Shown: positions 8,042 to 15,016, counted from the stretch's first letter. The stretch: 15,016 bases of DNA from CAYFJO01 sp964343305 (GCA_964343305.1 CAYFJO010000264.1:1-15016); one strand, 5' to 3'. Translations and numbers: made by a program. The notes: a model not told the origin generated them from the sequence alone.

Positions 8042-9915
8042 TTCAGTCCACTCTCCCATTGTTGTCGGAACCACTCACGAAGAATAGCTGACGCAACGGC
8101 CTTACTGCCGGGTTGGCGGTCGATCAGGCTGAGGTCTTGAGCCCGTACTAATCGGCGAATGAGGTCGTCGCGACCCTCTGATTGCTCCGCGGCGTCAACA
8201 ACGGACGGATGAACGACCACACAATCCCAAGGTGGCGGGCCGAAATTCAGCGACCAATTCATGATCCAGCCGTACGAGTTGGCGAACGCTTCGTCGGTCT
8301 TCGCCGTCGCGTTTCTCGGCACGGCAATCAAGACAAGATGCGGTTTCATCTTGCGAACACGAACTTCGGCATCCTGCTGAATTTTCGCGAGCGATAAATC
8401 CCCCACGGGCCACGACTCGACGATGAATTCGGCATCAGGATAAAGCTCATGCAAGACCGGCTCGATCAATTTGGCGATCGGCGTCATGGCCAAAATGCGA
8501 ACGGGCTTTTCATCACGCAGCAACGACATGGTTTTCGTGATCGCAGGCTGCAGCGGATTCACAGCGTCGAGCGAGATTCGCAACCCGGAAATCGTTTGCG
8601 CGAGCGCCGTGGCGATCCGCTTGTGACCGTCCATGTTGGGATGGATCGCGTCGCTCATCAACAGCCGCCAGTCAAACAAATCGTGCGCTCGAACGGCCTC
8701 AAGCTCGCGATACGTGTCGCACACGGTCACATTCAATTCGCGACCCACTTCGCGGACTGCGTCACAGTATTGAACCAGTTTTTCAGTGGGCCGGCTGCCG
8801 GTGTTGATGACATTGTTCGGCGTCGCCAGCACAACTTCCGCTCCGGCGTCTCGGCACTTCACAACGATTTGCTTTAGATTCACCCGATAATCTTCGAGCG
8901 AGACGCGCGTCATGTCGTTGAGCCCGAACATGACGGTCACGAGGTCCGGTTTGTGGCTTAGCACGTCGGCATCGATGCGTGACAGGGCGTTGATCGTCGT
9001 GTGGCCGCTAATGCCGGCGTTGATCATTTCGACTTTGGCTCGCGGGTTGCCGCGACGCAGTGCGATTCCAACCATATCGGTGTACGCACGCCGGCTTCCC
9101 GTGTGATAGTAGACGCCGGTAACGCTGTCGCCGAAACAAACAACTCGAATGGATTCGCCGGCGAGCAACTTTTGGCGAGTTTTCAACTTGGGCCCAATCG
9201 CCTGCTGAATCACCGGCAGCATTGCGGCGGCGATCTCACGATGACCCGCCGGGTTGGGATGACAACCGTCAGTGGTCCACTCGCGTAAATTGGTTCCTTG
9301 CTTGCCAGATTCACTCCATGCGGTGAAATGGTCGACGATCGGCGTGCGCCACTCTCTTGCCGTTTCGCGACAGGCAACCACATACGGCTCCAGGCGCACA
9401 TTCGGGTTCTCGCCCAAACCATTCGGTCGCGCATCGTCCGCCCAACGTGGCTCGGTCATCAACACTGGCTGAATTCCTCGACGCAGCAAATCCCTCACGA
9501 TCTTCGTCAGATTGCTGCGATACGCATCGAGCGTGATGCGACTGGCCGTCTTTCCTTTATCGACGTAACTATCGTTTGTCCCGTACATCACGGTGACGAT
9601 GTCGGGCTTGAGTGCGACGATCTTATCGAGCCGCATAAAAGCCTGATCGGTTCGCTCGCCGCCGATACCGACGTTGATGACGCGAACTGAAATATCGCTT
9701 TCACGCAATCGCGATTCGATAAGCGAAGCAAACGTCTGTTCCGACGTCACTCCACTGCGCACGCCCTTGGTGATCGAATCGCCCAGGGTAACGATCGTAA
9801 ACTCGCTTTTTTCAGGCGAGAGATTTTCCTCAGCGACGCCTGCGTTGATCGCCAATGAATTGGCGACTGCAAAAAAGGCAACGAGAGCATGACCAACAAA
9901 CGTGAATTGAGACAT
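8038..9915 (-). CDS. Secreted tandem SGNH/GDSL hydrolase with a degenerate third segment
   Basis: A 625-residue exported protein: signal peptide at residues 1-28 (MSQFTFVGHALVAFFAVANS...), then two complete SGNH esterase domains. Domain 1 (about 38-240) has TLGDSIT with nucleophile S47, GIGG (83-86), YGTND (111-115) and DGCH (D216, H219). Domain 2 (about 255-447) has CFGDSVTG with S264, NAGISG (299-304), FGLND (330-334) and DAIHPN (D422, H425). Residues 470-620 (VRILAMTPIAK..., HLVLIAVPRNA, CVVVHPSVV) resemble SGNH core strands but lack the GDS, GxND and DxxH motifs. Such enzymes deacetylate polysaccharides or hydrolyse esters; the substrate is unknown. ATG 9915 is chosen over a longer frame to 10014, because a signal peptide begins there. 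The stop codon is supplied by a REP-like unit. It is divergent from the DHDPS-family gene. Confidence 0.9.
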   Translation of the reverse strand: MSQFTFVGHALVAFFAVANSLAINAGVAEENLSPEKSEFTIVTLGDSITKGVRSGVTSEQTFASLIESRLRESDISVRVINVGIGGERTDQAFMRLDKIVALKPDIVTVMYGTNDSYVDKGKTASRITLDAYRSNLTKIVRDLLRRGIQPVLMTEPRWADDARPNGLGENPNVRLEPYVVACRETAREWRTPIVDHFTAWSESGKQGTNLREWTTDGCHPNPAGHREIAAAMLPVIQQAIGPKLKTRQKLLAGESIRVVCFGDSVTGVYYHTGSRRAYTDMVGIALRRGNPRAKVEMINAGISGHTTINALSRIDADVLSHKPDLVTVMFGLNDMTRVSLEDYRVNLKQIVVKCRDAGAEVVLATPNNVINTGSRPTEKLVQYCDAVREVGRELNVTVCDTYRELEAVRAHDLFDWRLLMSDAIHPNMDGHKRIATALAQTISGLRISLDAVNPLQPAITKTMSLLRDEKPVRILAMTPIAKLIEPVLHELYPDAEFIVESWPVGDLSLAKIQQDAEVRVRKMKPHLVLIAVPRNATAKTDEAFANSYGWIMNWSLNFGPPPWDCVVVHPSVVDAAEQSEGRDDLIRRLVRAQDLSLIDRQPGSKAVASAILREWFRQQWESGLK

Positions 9916-9926
9916 TGTTGTGAAAT

Positions 9927-9974
9927 CTACATGTGGCAAAGCGGGTGAATGTAGCGAACGGCCATTCATGCTAC
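9927..9974. promoter_or_regulatory. Short inverted repeats in the SGNH / DHDPS-family divergent promoter region
   Basis: In the 68-bp gap between the two divergent starts, CTACAT (9927-9932) pairs with ATGTAG (9949-9954). GTAGC (9951-9955) pairs with GCTAC (9970-9974), and GAATG (9947-9951) with CATTC (9963-9967). These could be an operator for both genes or remnants of GTAG-type repeats. Arms are only 5-6 bp, so chance cannot be excluded. Confidence 0.3.
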
Positions 9975-9983
9975 CATGACACC

Positions 9984-10958
9984 ATGCAAGATTCAGCAAC
10001 GCATTCTGATGCACATGACCGGTCGTTTCAGCCCTGCGGCGTGATTCCTGCGTGCCTGATGCCGTTCGATGTTGACTTGGAAATTGACGAGGCCGCCTAT
10101 CGTCGCCACTTGTGTGACTTGGCCGATGTCGACGGCATCTCGGCCATCACTGTGAATGGCCACGCGGCAGAAGTCCATGCTCTGTCATTCGGCGAGCAAC
10201 AACGCTCATTGGAAATCGCCCGGGACGAGGTCGCCGACACTTTGCCTTTGGTCGCAGGTGTTTTCACGTCAAATTGCCGTGAAGCGGCGAGGATTGCGCG
10301 GATGGCTGACCAATGCGGAGCGGACGGATTGCTTGTCTTCCCATCGGACGTTTTGGCGCTGGGCGGTCAGCAACGACCCGAGATGGCATTGGCGCACGTC
10401 GCCAGCATTGCCGATGCGACGGACCTGCCGCTGATCCTGTTCCAATATCCATTGTCAGGTGGCCTTGATTATCCACTGAAAACTTTGTTAATGCTATGTG
10501 AAAAGATCCCATCGATACGAGCGATCAAGGATTGGTGCAACGACCCGCCATTACACGAACGACACATTCGCGAACTTCATGGGCTCGACCGTCGCGTCAA
10601 TGTGCTTTCGACGCACAGCGCGTGGCTGCTCGGTTCGTTGGTGATGGGTTGCGACGGATTGCTATCGGGTGCGGGAAGTGTCATCGCGAATTTGCACGTC
10701 GAGCTCTGGGAAGCGGTTCAAGCGGGTGATTTGTCATCGGCCCAGTTGGTGAACGATCGGATCTATCCGACGGTCCAGGCGTTCTACTCGGACCCCTTGG
10801 TCGACATGCACAATCGCATGAAGGAAGCTCTTGTGATCCTCGGACGCCTGGACGCCGCCCACGTACGCCCGCCGTTGTGCAAGTTAGGTGACGATGAGAT
10901 ACAGCTCATCAAAGAACTCATTCGGCAGGCACAGCCTGCCCTACTCGTCGGCTCCTAG
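9984..10958 (+). CDS. DHDPS/N-acetylneuraminate lyase-family aldolase, substrate unknown
   Basis: A 324-residue cytoplasmic TIM-barrel lyase of the dihydrodipicolinate synthase/NAL family, which forms a Schiff base with a 2-oxo acid. The barrel begins GVIPACLMPFD (19-29). FQYPLSGG gives the conserved tyrosine Y155, and IRAIKDW gives the Schiff-base lysine K182. The substrate loop, usually GTTGE or GSTGE, reads VNGHAAE here (57-63), so it is probably not housekeeping DapA; another 2-oxo acid or sugar acid is likely. ATG 9984 is used; a GTG at 9933 would add 17 residues with no family match. The last residues RQAQPALLVGS are partly encoded by a REP-like unit. The gene overlaps the lipoprotein gene tail-to-tail by 18 bp. 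Confidence 0.87.
   Translation: MQDSATHSDAHDRSFQPCGVIPACLMPFDVDLEIDEAAYRRHLCDLADVDGISAITVNGHAAEVHALSFGEQQRSLEIARDEVADTLPLVAGVFTSNCREAARIARMADQCGADGLLVFPSDVLALGGQQRPEMALAHVASIADATDLPLILFQYPLSGGLDYPLKTLLMLCEKIPSIRAIKDWCNDPPLHERHIRELHGLDRRVNVLSTHSAWLLGSLVMGCDGLLSGAGSVIANLHVELWEAVQAGDLSSAQLVNDRIYPTVQAFYSDPLVDMHNRMKEALVILGRLDAAHVRPPLCKLGDDEIQLIKELIRQAQPALLVGS
10924..10944 (-). repeat. Single REP-like hairpin unit (family 2) inside an overlapping gene end
   Basis: Read on the minus strand (10944-10924): GTAG, stem GGCAGGC, loop TGT, stem GCCTGCC, a perfect 7-bp hairpin. It shares the GTAGGG...GC-TGT-GC...CC frame of the 4683-4735 units, but three inner stem positions differ on both arms in a compensating way. 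TAG (10943-10941) is the stop of the lipoprotein gene, and the rest encodes residues near the C-terminus of the convergent DHDPS-family protein. Confidence 0.8.
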
Positions 10959-11570
10959 TTCCGCGTAGGCGGTTCCGTCTTCGATTTTGATGGACTTCAG
11001 AACTGCTTTTGTGGCACTCGTTGACGTCTGATCGTCGGTCAATGTGTACACCGAATTGCGCGCGAGATACTCCGTCAAGAGTCGCTCGGTTGCTCGACGC
11101 ACCGGTTCGTCAAATTGATCGGGCAATTCGTCGAAGTGCAACTCCTGTATCTTGGGATCGAGGCAGTAGAACTTGGCTTCGGCCGACTCGTATCTCAACC
11201 CCACAAAGATCGACACACTTCCCTCGATCGTTCGCGCTTCGAGTTGTGGTGGTCCGCCTTTCGGCAATGGTGGGCCTGGTAGTTTCGGCGTGGCAATCTT
11301 TGATTCATCGGAATTGGGCGAATCGACGACGATCTTGATGTCGAAGCCGATTTGATCCGAGCCATCTTTGAGGATGACTTTGGCATCTGAAAGTGTGATG
11401 TCGACCGGCGCTTCCCAATCCGGATCGTCCTTGGTTGCCATCGGAAAATAACCGTCAACCGATTTTTGAATCGCGACTTGTGGGATGATCACTTTGAGTG
11501 AAAAATTGTCGCCGCAGCCAGTTACACACAAGCAGATGGCCGAGAACAAGATGTTGGCGAGCGTTTTCAT
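10941..11570 (-). CDS. DUF1439 (YceB-like) lipoprotein
   Basis: A 209-residue lipoprotein: the signal sequence ends in lipobox VTGC with lipidated C19. The body fits the DUF1439 pattern of E. coli YceB. An opening KVIIPQVAIQKSVDGYFP is followed by LSDAKVILKDGSDQIGFDI, later ALTERNATING strands, then a helix (FDEPVRRATERLLTEYL) and a closing NSVYTL...ATKAVLKSIKIEDG. Length is near the family's usual size, with an extra proline-rich loop PKLPGPPLPKGGPP (about 95-108). Such proteins are thought to bind lipid or membrane ligands; no reaction is known. ATG 11570 is preceded by AGGA. It is the last gene of a four-gene minus-strand run, 24 bp after the HEAT gene. Its stop TAG is part of a REP-like unit and lies inside the convergent DHDPS-family gene. 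Confidence 0.8.
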   Translation of the reverse strand: MKTLANILFSAICLCVTGCGDNFSLKVIIPQVAIQKSVDGYFPMATKDDPDWEAPVDITLSDAKVILKDGSDQIGFDIKIVVDSPNSDESKIATPKLPGPPLPKGGPPQLEARTIEGSVSIFVGLRYESAEAKFYCLDPKIQELHFDELPDQFDEPVRRATERLLTEYLARNSVYTLTDDQTSTSATKAVLKSIKIEDGTAYAELGADE

Positions 11571-11594
11571 GGATCGTCCTGTCAGAATTGTGTG

Positions 11595-13820
11595 TCAGTT
11601 TTTGATCTGGTTGGTCGCCGTAGTGGCCGCTCGACGAACGCTTGGATTTGGATCTCGTGAAGCATACTCCAGTTCGCCAAGTGCTGAGGCGGCTTGTTTG
11701 CCCAACTGACCAAGTGCATTCGCGGATCGCAGGCGGTCGTCAATTCGGGTGGATCGCAATGCCTGGATCAGAACGGGGACAATCTCCGTTGCAACGGTCG
11801 GATCGCGGGGCGAAAGTTGTGCGAGTGCCCATGCCGTGATGGGTTTGATTGATTCGTCTGTCCCGCCAACAATGGCGCGCAACGGCTCTTTTGCGTCAGC
11901 GGCATCTCGGCCAATACTGCCCAGAGCGTAGGTGGCAGACCAGCGAACCTCGGGCGCATCGTCTTTCAGTCGCTCGACCAACGCTGGAACGGATTCGGAA
12001 GCGGCAGGTCCGATGGCGGCCAAGGCCAGCGCGGCGTCCCGTCGAATCGAAGAAGCAGAATCGTCTAAGGCTTTCGAGATGACTGGTACGATGCCCTTCG
12101 CCCTCGGGCCCAACCGTTCAACAACTCGCAACGCCATTTGTCGAAGCTGTGGATTCTCCATCGCTCTTTCCAACACAGGTTCGGCAGGAACTTTGGACAG
12201 TGCATTGGATAGCGCCGCAACGGCACTTTCTCGCACGTCCTCATTCGACGATTTGAACGCGGAAAAGATGTTCGGAAGCAACTGTGGAATCGCCGCCGGA
12301 CCAAGTTCGAGTTCACCGGCGGCCATGGACGCTGCTTGTTGCAATCGCGGGTCCTTGCTCGCCAGCGATGAAATCAATGCCCGGATGGCTCGCGCCCCAT
12401 GCAATGGGTTTCGCGGATTCAACTTGGCGAGCGCCCAACTGGAGATCAGCTTGAGAAACGCGTCGCTGCTGGATGCGTTGGTTTCCAGTGCTTGCTCCGC
12501 GGCACGATCCTTGACTCCAATCTGGGCGACCGCAAACGTTGCCGCATAGCGAACGCCTTCATATTTGCTCGATAGGCTCGGAACAATCTTTGCGATGGAT
12601 TCTTTCGCATCGGGTCCGATGTTGGCGAGCGTCAACAGAATCTCGACTTGAACATCCGCGGACGCTTCGTCCAAGGCATCGGCAAGGACACCGGTGGCTG
12701 GCTTCGCGGCAGCACCCATGTCGGACAGAGCCAGGACAGCCCAATATCGCGAGCGTTTATCTAGGACTGCTTTTGACAGGGCAGGCACGGCGGGTTTACC
12801 AATGTCGGCCAGTGAATTGGTTGCCGCCGAAGCAACATTAGGTCTGGGATCAGCCAACAGCTTGACCAACAGCGGAATCACCTTTTCTGCGTCGACGTTC
12901 AATTGATTCAACGCGCGAAGCGACGACGCGGCAACTCGTTCGGCGGGATCGGTTGCCGTTTTGGTCAAAACTTGAATGGTTTCTGGTGTACTGGATCCGA
13001 TGCGACCCAGTGCGCCGGCGGCGTTGGCACGAACCAACGTGCTTTCGTCGCTCTCCAGCTTTCCCAGTAATGCCGTCGAACTGGCACTAGCCGCGGGACC
13101 GATTTGTCCGAGCGAGCGAGCGGCCGTTGCACGAACTAATGGACTGTCGTCGTCAAGCAACCCGGCGAGTTGCGAAACGGCCGCACGAGCACGGTTCGTG
13201 CCGAGCGCCCCAGCCGCCAAGGTTCGAACCCGCGAACTCTTGTCGTCCAGCGCGTCGATCAAAGTTGGCTCGGCGGCACTGCCCAGTTCCGCGAGAGCGT
13301 TGGCTGCTTCACTGGCAACGGCCTCGTCTTTTGACCGCAGTGATTTGGCCAGCACGGTGACCGTCGCGGCAACGTCGTTCTTGTCGCCGGACATGCGAGC
13401 GATTGCCCAGGCCGACAAGACGCGTTCAAATTCCGAGTCGGTTTCTTCCATGCGCTTGCGAACTTTGGCCAGAGCCTCTTTGTCTTCGCTCGCCATCGTG
13501 CCCAAGGCCAACAAGGACGCCAGCCGCACGTTTTCATTGCCGTCCTCGACTGATTTCAACAGCGCGGCGGCCGCACCTTTCGCGGCACGACCGAATTCGT
13601 GGATCCGCTCGGCGGCGGCGAGTCGCTCCGCATCGTTGCCCGACGTCAGCAACTTGATCAACGCGGGAATGTCCGGCAAGTTGTCCGGCAGCGTGCCGAG
13701 GGATGGTAGATCGGGAAGTGGCGGAAGTTTGCCGAACGGTGGTTTCGGCTGAGCGGCGGCGGTTGCGGCGAACCACAGCAGCACAACGAGGGTGATTTCT
13801 CGAATTGGGAAGCGAGACAT
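11595..13820 (-). CDS. Secreted HEAT-repeat protein
   Basis: A 741-residue exported protein. The signal peptide (residues 1-23, SRFPIREITLVVLLWFAATAAA) is followed by a proline-rich linker (QPKPPFGKLPPLPDLPS...). From about residue 50 to the end are near-continuous HEAT/PBS-lyase-type helical repeats with a spacing of roughly 36-40 residues. Typical units are SPLVRATAARSLGQIGPAA, STLVRANAAGALGRIGS and APEVRWSATYALGSIGRDA. No catalytic motif is visible, so a scaffold or protein-binding role is inferred. ATG 13820 is chosen because the signal peptide starts there; the frame continues open to 13943 with implausible sequence that overlaps the preceding gene. AGGA lies about 10 nt upstream. The mature N-terminus AQPKPPF echoes AQPKLPF in the preceding gene. 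Gaps to neighbours are 34 and 24 bp, suggesting an operon. Confidence 0.9.
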   Translation of the reverse strand: MSRFPIREITLVVLLWFAATAAAQPKPPFGKLPPLPDLPSLGTLPDNLPDIPALIKLLTSGNDAERLAAAERIHEFGRAAKGAAAALLKSVEDGNENVRLASLLALGTMASEDKEALAKVRKRMEETDSEFERVLSAWAIARMSGDKNDVAATVTVLAKSLRSKDEAVASEAANALAELGSAAEPTLIDALDDKSSRVRTLAAGALGTNRARAAVSQLAGLLDDDSPLVRATAARSLGQIGPAASASSTALLGKLESDESTLVRANAAGALGRIGSSTPETIQVLTKTATDPAERVAASSLRALNQLNVDAEKVIPLLVKLLADPRPNVASAATNSLADIGKPAVPALSKAVLDKRSRYWAVLALSDMGAAAKPATGVLADALDEASADVQVEILLTLANIGPDAKESIAKIVPSLSSKYEGVRYAATFAVAQIGVKDRAAEQALETNASSSDAFLKLISSWALAKLNPRNPLHGARAIRALISSLASKDPRLQQAASMAAGELELGPAAIPQLLPNIFSAFKSSNEDVRESAVAALSNALSKVPAEPVLERAMENPQLRQMALRVVERLGPRAKGIVPVISKALDDSASSIRRDAALALAAIGPAASESVPALVERLKDDAPEVRWSATYALGSIGRDAADAKEPLRAIVGGTDESIKPITAWALAQLSPRDPTVATEIVPVLIQALRSTRIDDRLRSANALGQLGKQAASALGELEYASRDPNPSVRRAATTATNQIKN

Positions 13821-13854
13821 GGCGATGTCCTGAAAAGGAGTTGAGCGCGCGAAG

Positions 13855-14490
13855 CTACGATCCAACCGGATAACGAGCTTCTGCTCGCAGACTCTTGAGA
13901 AACTTGCGTGTGTAGGTGTATTGTTCGGGAGTGACATTGGCAATGTCCTCTTTCAACGACGACTCCATCGAGGCGCCGACCGATTGAATTTCACCGTACT
14001 CGACCGTGTTAATCCCGCCACCCGCGGCTGCGTGCGAGGCAAACAAACGATCAAGCCGCTGACGATCGGAAGCGTACCGGGCACCTTTCACGATGACCGG
14101 CCAATTGATCCGGCCGTAATACGGATCGTATTGGCGCGACGTGAGCCGATCTGGAGTCGCATCGCGTGCGTAGCGTTCTAGGTCCGCTCGCGACGCGCGC
14201 GGAGTTCGTTCCGCGTCACGATACGCGCGGTTTGCTCTTCGGTTTTCAAAATACGTCTGCGTTTTTTTTGCCTGATTGTCATAGCTCATGCTGCGCGCTT
14301 GTTCGCGGTCGACGCCCGCCATGGACGGGCGCATGTTCGTCTGGCTGGATGATCGAATGGCATCTTCGAGCCCCTTCAGTCCCCGCGAGATTTCACCGGT
14401 TGGCGGAAATGGCAATTTAGGCTGGGCACATGCCGAGCGAGCCGGCAACAGTGTGACAACGAAGATGGAAAAAGCATGGACTCTTAACAT
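13855..14490 (-). CDS. Secreted protein of unknown family
   Basis: I do not recognise this 211-residue protein. A signal peptide is clear (MLRVHAFSIFVVTLLPARSACA, cleavage near residue 22), followed by QPKLPFPPTGE. The middle (about 60-115) is rich in R, Y, A, D and Q, and likely helical: NQAKKTQTYFENRRANRAYR and RASRADLERYARDA. Then come RQYDPYYGRINWPVIVKGARY (about 118-138) and a helical C-terminus (VTPEQYTYTRKFLKSLRAEARYP). It is probably periplasmic or surface-located and lacks membrane segments after the signal. It sits between the membrane-protein gene (14-bp gap) and the HEAT gene (34-bp gap) on the same strand, so co-transcription is likely. ATG 14490 follows a purine-rich GAGAGAG about 8 nt upstream. 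Confidence 0.8.
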   Translation of the reverse strand: MLRVHAFSIFVVTLLPARSACAQPKLPFPPTGEISRGLKGLEDAIRSSSQTNMRPSMAGVDREQARSMSYDNQAKKTQTYFENRRANRAYRDAERTPRASRADLERYARDATPDRLTSRQYDPYYGRINWPVIVKGARYASDRQRLDRLFASHAAAGGGINTVEYGEIQSVGASMESSLKEDIANVTPEQYTYTRKFLKSLRAEARYPVGS

Positions 14491-14504
14491 GTTCTGGCTC
14501 TCTC

Positions 14505-14942
14505 TTAATCGGCACCTTGGTTCATGCGTGCATCCATCGCTTCGGCCAGTTGAAGCACTGGCTCGTAGATTGCCTTGGAGACATGGATTGGCATGTTGTG
14601 TTCCGCCTCCGCTTTTTTGACCAGATCCAACTCGTGGCCGACCAGCGGGTGACTTTTCAATCTTGCCAGGATGGTCATCGTTTCAGAAACCAGCTTTTGG
14701 CTTTCTTCGATCGTTTTTGGTTCTGGCATCAGATTGAAGGCATTTGGGTATTTGGACGTAAGTCCCTTGATCTTTTCTAACTCGGCGGCAATGGCGGCCG
14801 ATTGATCATCTCCACTCGAATCTCCACTTGGGCGTAGCGCTAAAATCGCAACGACAATGCCAACGATAGCAAGAATGCCACTAATTCCCGCCCAACTTGG
14901 ATGTGAAAAGAAATTGGAAAGAGCTTTCAAACCAGCCACCAA
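14505..14942 (-). CDS. Membrane-anchored protein of unknown family
   Basis: A protein of about 145 residues that I do not recognise. Residues 18-36 (AGISGILAIVGIVVAILAL) form one transmembrane helix. A D/S-rich linker follows, then a mostly helical charged domain (50-145; IAAELEKIKGLTSKY, SQKLVSETMTILARLK, KAIYEPVLQLAEAMDARM). No catalytic motif is visible. The start is uncertain: an in-frame TGA lies 9 nt before TTG 14942, and only CTG, TTG 14942, GTG 14939 and later TTG codons are available, with no ATG before the membrane helix and no Shine-Dalgarno. It is the first gene of the four-gene minus-strand run; any promoter must lie in 14943-15016 or beyond, where nothing clear is seen. Confidence 0.72.
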   Translation of the reverse strand: MVAGLKALSNFFSHPSWAGISGILAIVGIVVAILALRPSGDSSGDDQSAAIAAELEKIKGLTSKYPNAFNLMPEPKTIEESQKLVSETMTILARLKSHPLVGHELDLVKKAEAEHNMPIHVSKAIYEPVLQLAEAMDARMNQGAD

Positions 14943-15016
14943 CAGGGGTCACGTTTAGGATTGGGGTTACAACACAAACGACTCATTGTGTTGTCTTCCG
15001 CACAGAAAATCAACTA

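Noticed and set aside
9916..10014. Longer start for the tandem SGNH gene
   Set aside because: It would bury the signal peptide behind 33 unlikely residues and overlap the divergent gene start.
11932..13752. Two plus-strand frames (205 and 258 codons) opposite the HEAT-repeat gene
   Set aside because: Their Ser/Ala-rich composition is the reverse reading of repeated Ala/Leu HEAT codons; the minus-strand repeats explain the open frames.
14954..14986. Possible small cysteine-rich peptide frame upstream of the membrane-anchored gene (ATG near 14985, minus strand)
   Set aside because: Only about 19 codons, with no ribosome binding site and no support; it probably reflects chance. It could instead hint at a frameshift at the gene start, but no evidence favours that.

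Overview
The window reads as chromosomal DNA of a planctomycete, probably a Pirellulales/Rhodopirellula-type organism. This is inferred, not proven. The grounds are a paralog-rich set of secreted SGNH and neutral-ceramidase-like hydrolases, DUF3467 proteins, a giant AmmeMemoRadiSam fusion, a divergent SecA, weak or absent Shine-Dalgarno sites, and small dispersed palindromes between genes. There are no rRNA or tRNA genes, CRISPR arrays, prophage genes or complete insertion sequences.

Left part (1-5361, all minus strand, transcribed right to left): a two-repeat DUF3467 protein, then a 1066-residue protein joining an AmrS-type radical SAM enzyme, an AMMECR1 domain and a Memo domain, then the N-terminal 453 residues of a SecA-like ATPase that runs off the left edge. 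A 223-bp divergent intergenic region separates this block from a second, single-domain DUF3467 gene on the plus strand, which ends at a hairpin plus T-run terminator. A secreted neutral/alkaline ceramidase-like protein follows (6236-7672). It converges on a small S4-domain RNA-binding protein (7722-7946, minus). To its right is a secreted protein with two complete SGNH/GDSL domains and a third degenerate segment (8038-9915, minus). Divergent from that is a DHDPS/NAL-family lyase (9984-10958, plus).

Right part (10941-14942, all minus): four genes with gaps of 14-34 bp look like one envelope operon. They encode a membrane-anchored protein, a secreted protein of unknown family, a secreted HEAT-repeat protein and a DUF1439 (YceB-like) lipoprotein. 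The lipoprotein gene overlaps the DHDPS-family gene tail-to-tail by 18 bp.

The most striking non-coding signal is a set of seven REP-like hairpin units at four places (1399-1463, 4683-4735, 7971-8041, 10924-10944). Each unit is a GTAG tetranucleotide followed by a 6-8 bp stem with a 3-4 nt loop. Three sites are inverted pairs (GTAG...CTAC, like BIMEs) and one is single. Stem sequences differ between units while pairing is mostly kept. At three of the four sites the TAG of GTAG is the stop codon of the adjacent gene. This is the architecture recognised by REP-associated tyrosine transposases (RAYTs) in proteobacteria, and it is the best candidate here for an under-described system.
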